From positions 124,001 through 188,000 of the forward strand of contig NZ_JACHCC010000008.1 in NCBI RefSeq assembly GCF_014207135.1: a stretch of DNA of 64,000 nucleotides. Direction: 5' to 3'. Origin of the DNA: Pedobacter cryoconitis (GTDB taxonomy: Bacteria > Bacteroidota > Bacteroidia > Sphingobacteriales > Sphingobacteriaceae). Each line of letters starts with the position of its first letter. The first letter of the stretch is position 1. A program made the position numbers and the translations under genes. The notes beneath the pieces were generated by a model. The model searched no databases. It was not told the DNA's origin and saw nothing but the letters and a program-made list of their open reading frames with translations. Positions 62,651-64,000 of the stretch are shown here, in pieces.

Positions 62651-64000
62651 CTATAATCTCTGTGATTCGTTTTGCAATCCCGATTCGCGGCTTTCCTGTG
62701 CTTTGATTTTATTATTACCAAACCTATATGTGAAATTGAGACGGATCTGACGGCTTTCACCCCTATATGTCGTATGAAGTAATAAATTGTTGAGTTGAGT
62801 ATCGGTATCGATCTTATTTGTCCACAATAGGTCTGTAACAGCCAGCATTAAAGTTGCCTTCTCCTTCATCAAACTTTTTTGCAGACCAAGGTCAATCTGT
62901 GAATTGCTCTTTACATAAGTATTTAAACCTTTGATATTATTCGAGTTAATTACACCCGTAACTTCAGCAGTAATATGACCTGGCAGTTTAAAATTCTGCT
63001 GAACATTAATTGTACCGGCAAAACGGCTAAAACTATAATTCCCATATTCCAGAACTCCGACTTTGTTCTCCAGACGATAACCTATACCTGTAAGACTCAT
63101 ATCCCACCAGTTTGTCACCTTCACCTGCTGGGTGACAGTTAAATTAAGGTTACTCTGGGCTCCTATATTCCTGGGTACCATATTAATCTTATTATTATCA
63201 AAAACTTCCGTGATGGTACTTGCCAGATCACTTGTATGTGTATAACCCGCAGCTATGGTCGTAGATTTATAACTATACTGCAACGCTAAGATATTAGCAT
63301 ACTGAGGCTGCAGAAAAGGATTCCCTTTCCAGTAAGAAAGTTCATCAACAGGGTACGAAAACGGATTCAGGTTATTATAGGCCGGACGGTCTATACGCCT
63401 GGAAAAACTTAAATTATACGTTCCGGACTGTTTTGTCTTATAAGTAATTGCAGCAGTTGGAAACAAATTCAGGTAATTTCTGACTACTGAGGTTGGTAGC
63501 TGACTGCTGCCTTCACGTGGTTCCAGATTTCCTTCAGAATGCGTATGCTCAACCCTGACTCCTGCATCCAGGCTCAGTTCATCGTTTAGTGGGGTTTCAT
63601 ACTTCAGGTATCCTGCACTTATTTGTTCCTTATATCTGAAGGTATTGGATAGATTAATATCAATCACGTGAACACTCCCATTTACATCGTACTGATCAAA
63701 TACATTATCAGCATTTACATTTGAAAATTTTCCACCAGCTGACATCTTTCCTTTTGCTACAGGAAAACTGTAATCGGCTTTAACAGCATACAGTTTAATA
63801 TTTCTGCTGTTCGCTACCAGAAAGTTATTAGCCGACTGAAACTGGCCATCGGGAGAATAAAAAGTATTGGTGCTGAGGTTTTGGGTTGAGGCATCAAAGA
63901 TCCCGTAATCCGCATCAATATCAAGGCTTGTCTGGTTATTCCCTTTGTAACGGTAATTTAAGTTGGCATTATACCGGTTAGCTTTTTGTTCAGGATAGCT
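62651..64000 (-). CDS. TonB-dependent receptor of the outer-membrane beta-barrel_3 type, partial
   Basis: The frame is open to the right window edge; about 450 codons are visible. Barrel strands run to the C-terminus, with motifs such as SFSRRIDRPAYNNLNPFSYPVDELSYWKGNPFLQPQYANILALQYSY and a last strand IRLNFTYRFGNNKIKAQES. This matches the large OMP_b-brl_3 family of Bacteroidota, whose plug and signal peptide lie outside. It probably imports a siderophore or glycan, unproven. Confidence 0.85.
   Translation of the reverse strand, partial: SYPEQKANRYNANLNYRYKGNNQTSLDIDADYGIFDASTQNLSTNTFYSPDGQFQSANNFLVANSRNIKLYAVKADYSFPVAKGKMSAGGKFSNVNADNVFDQYDVNGSVHVIDINLSNTFRYKEQISAGYLKYETPLNDELSLDAGVRVEHTHSEGNLEPREGSSQLPTSVVRNYLNLFPTAAITYKTKQSGTYNLSFSRRIDRPAYNNLNPFSYPVDELSYWKGNPFLQPQYANILALQYSYKSTTIAAGYTHTSDLASTITEVFDNNKINMVPRNIGAQSNLNLTVTQQVKVTNWWDMSLTGIGYRLENKVGVLEYGNYSFSRFAGTINVQQNFKLPGHITAEVTGVINSNNIKGLNTYVKSNSQIDLGLQKSLMKEKATLMLAVTDLLWTNKIDTDTQLNNLLLHTTYRGESRQIRLNFTYRFGNNKIKAQESRESGLQNESQRL

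Overview
The window looks like a chromosome segment of a Bacteroidota member, most likely a Pedobacter-like Sphingobacteriaceae. The evidence is a SusC/SusD pair, a PorV type IX secretion protein, several TonB-dependent receptors, DUF6266 and DUF3667 proteins, TAnnTTTG-type promoters with few Shine-Dalgarno sites, and an A/T-rich base composition. No CRISPR array, prophage or complete insertion sequence is visible.

Layout. 1-8.2 kb: the end of a methyltransferase, a PAS-only protein, two tandem RlaP-type nucleotidyltransferases (the first interrupted by an in-frame TAA), a DUF3829 lipoprotein, a secreted RidA-SnoaL fusion divergent from a LysR regulator, and BON/SH3 envelope proteins. 8.2-19.8 kb: MgtE, then a leftward urease operon ureABCEFGD that runs on into a nickel-permease-like protein, a urea channel, a TonB-dependent receptor and an AraC regulator. 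19.8-30.5 kb: a second leftward operon, apparently starting from a structured leader. It encodes an 83-aa ORF, MgtC, an MntP-like protein, MgtA, a 35-aa single-helix membrane microprotein and a CzcBAC-type RND metal efflux system. Together the two blocks suggest import and balancing of Mg, Mn and Ni and supply of nickel and urea to urease.

30.5-40.1 kb: a very small two-gene ABC system, a carboxypeptidase-regulatory-domain protein, a histidine kinase/OmpR pair and a SusCD nutrient-uptake pair. 40.2-41.5 kb: tRNA-Lys(TTT) followed by a frameshifted, truncated tyrosine recombinase, which is the scar of an integrated element. 41.5-47 kb: a 1275-aa protein with two ice-binding (DUF3494) domains and a probable T9SS tail, a coupled 56-aa ORF, and PorV. 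47-53 kb: a GH78 alpha-L-rhamnosidase, a heptaheme cytochrome, DUF4287, a secreted helical-repeat protein and a LuxR regulator. 53-64 kb: a DUF3667 gene with an A8 slippery tract, a DoxX-like protein, VOC, HTH, LysR, GNAT and EamA genes, an unrecognised two-gene unit, a stand-alone EF-Tu domain III protein, SnoaL, an aldo-keto reductase, Mug, a secreted protein with 41-residue repeats, and a TonB receptor running off the window.

The most unusual items are the microprotein between mgtA and the RND genes, the hairpin-rich leader of the mgtC operon, the A8 slippery site whose -1 frame restores a TM helix and the usual gene overlap, the interrupted RlaP pair, the free EF-Tu domain III protein, and three dyads placed over or next to the start codons of divergent regulators. 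All functional statements come from reading the sequence and from family knowledge; no database search was run.
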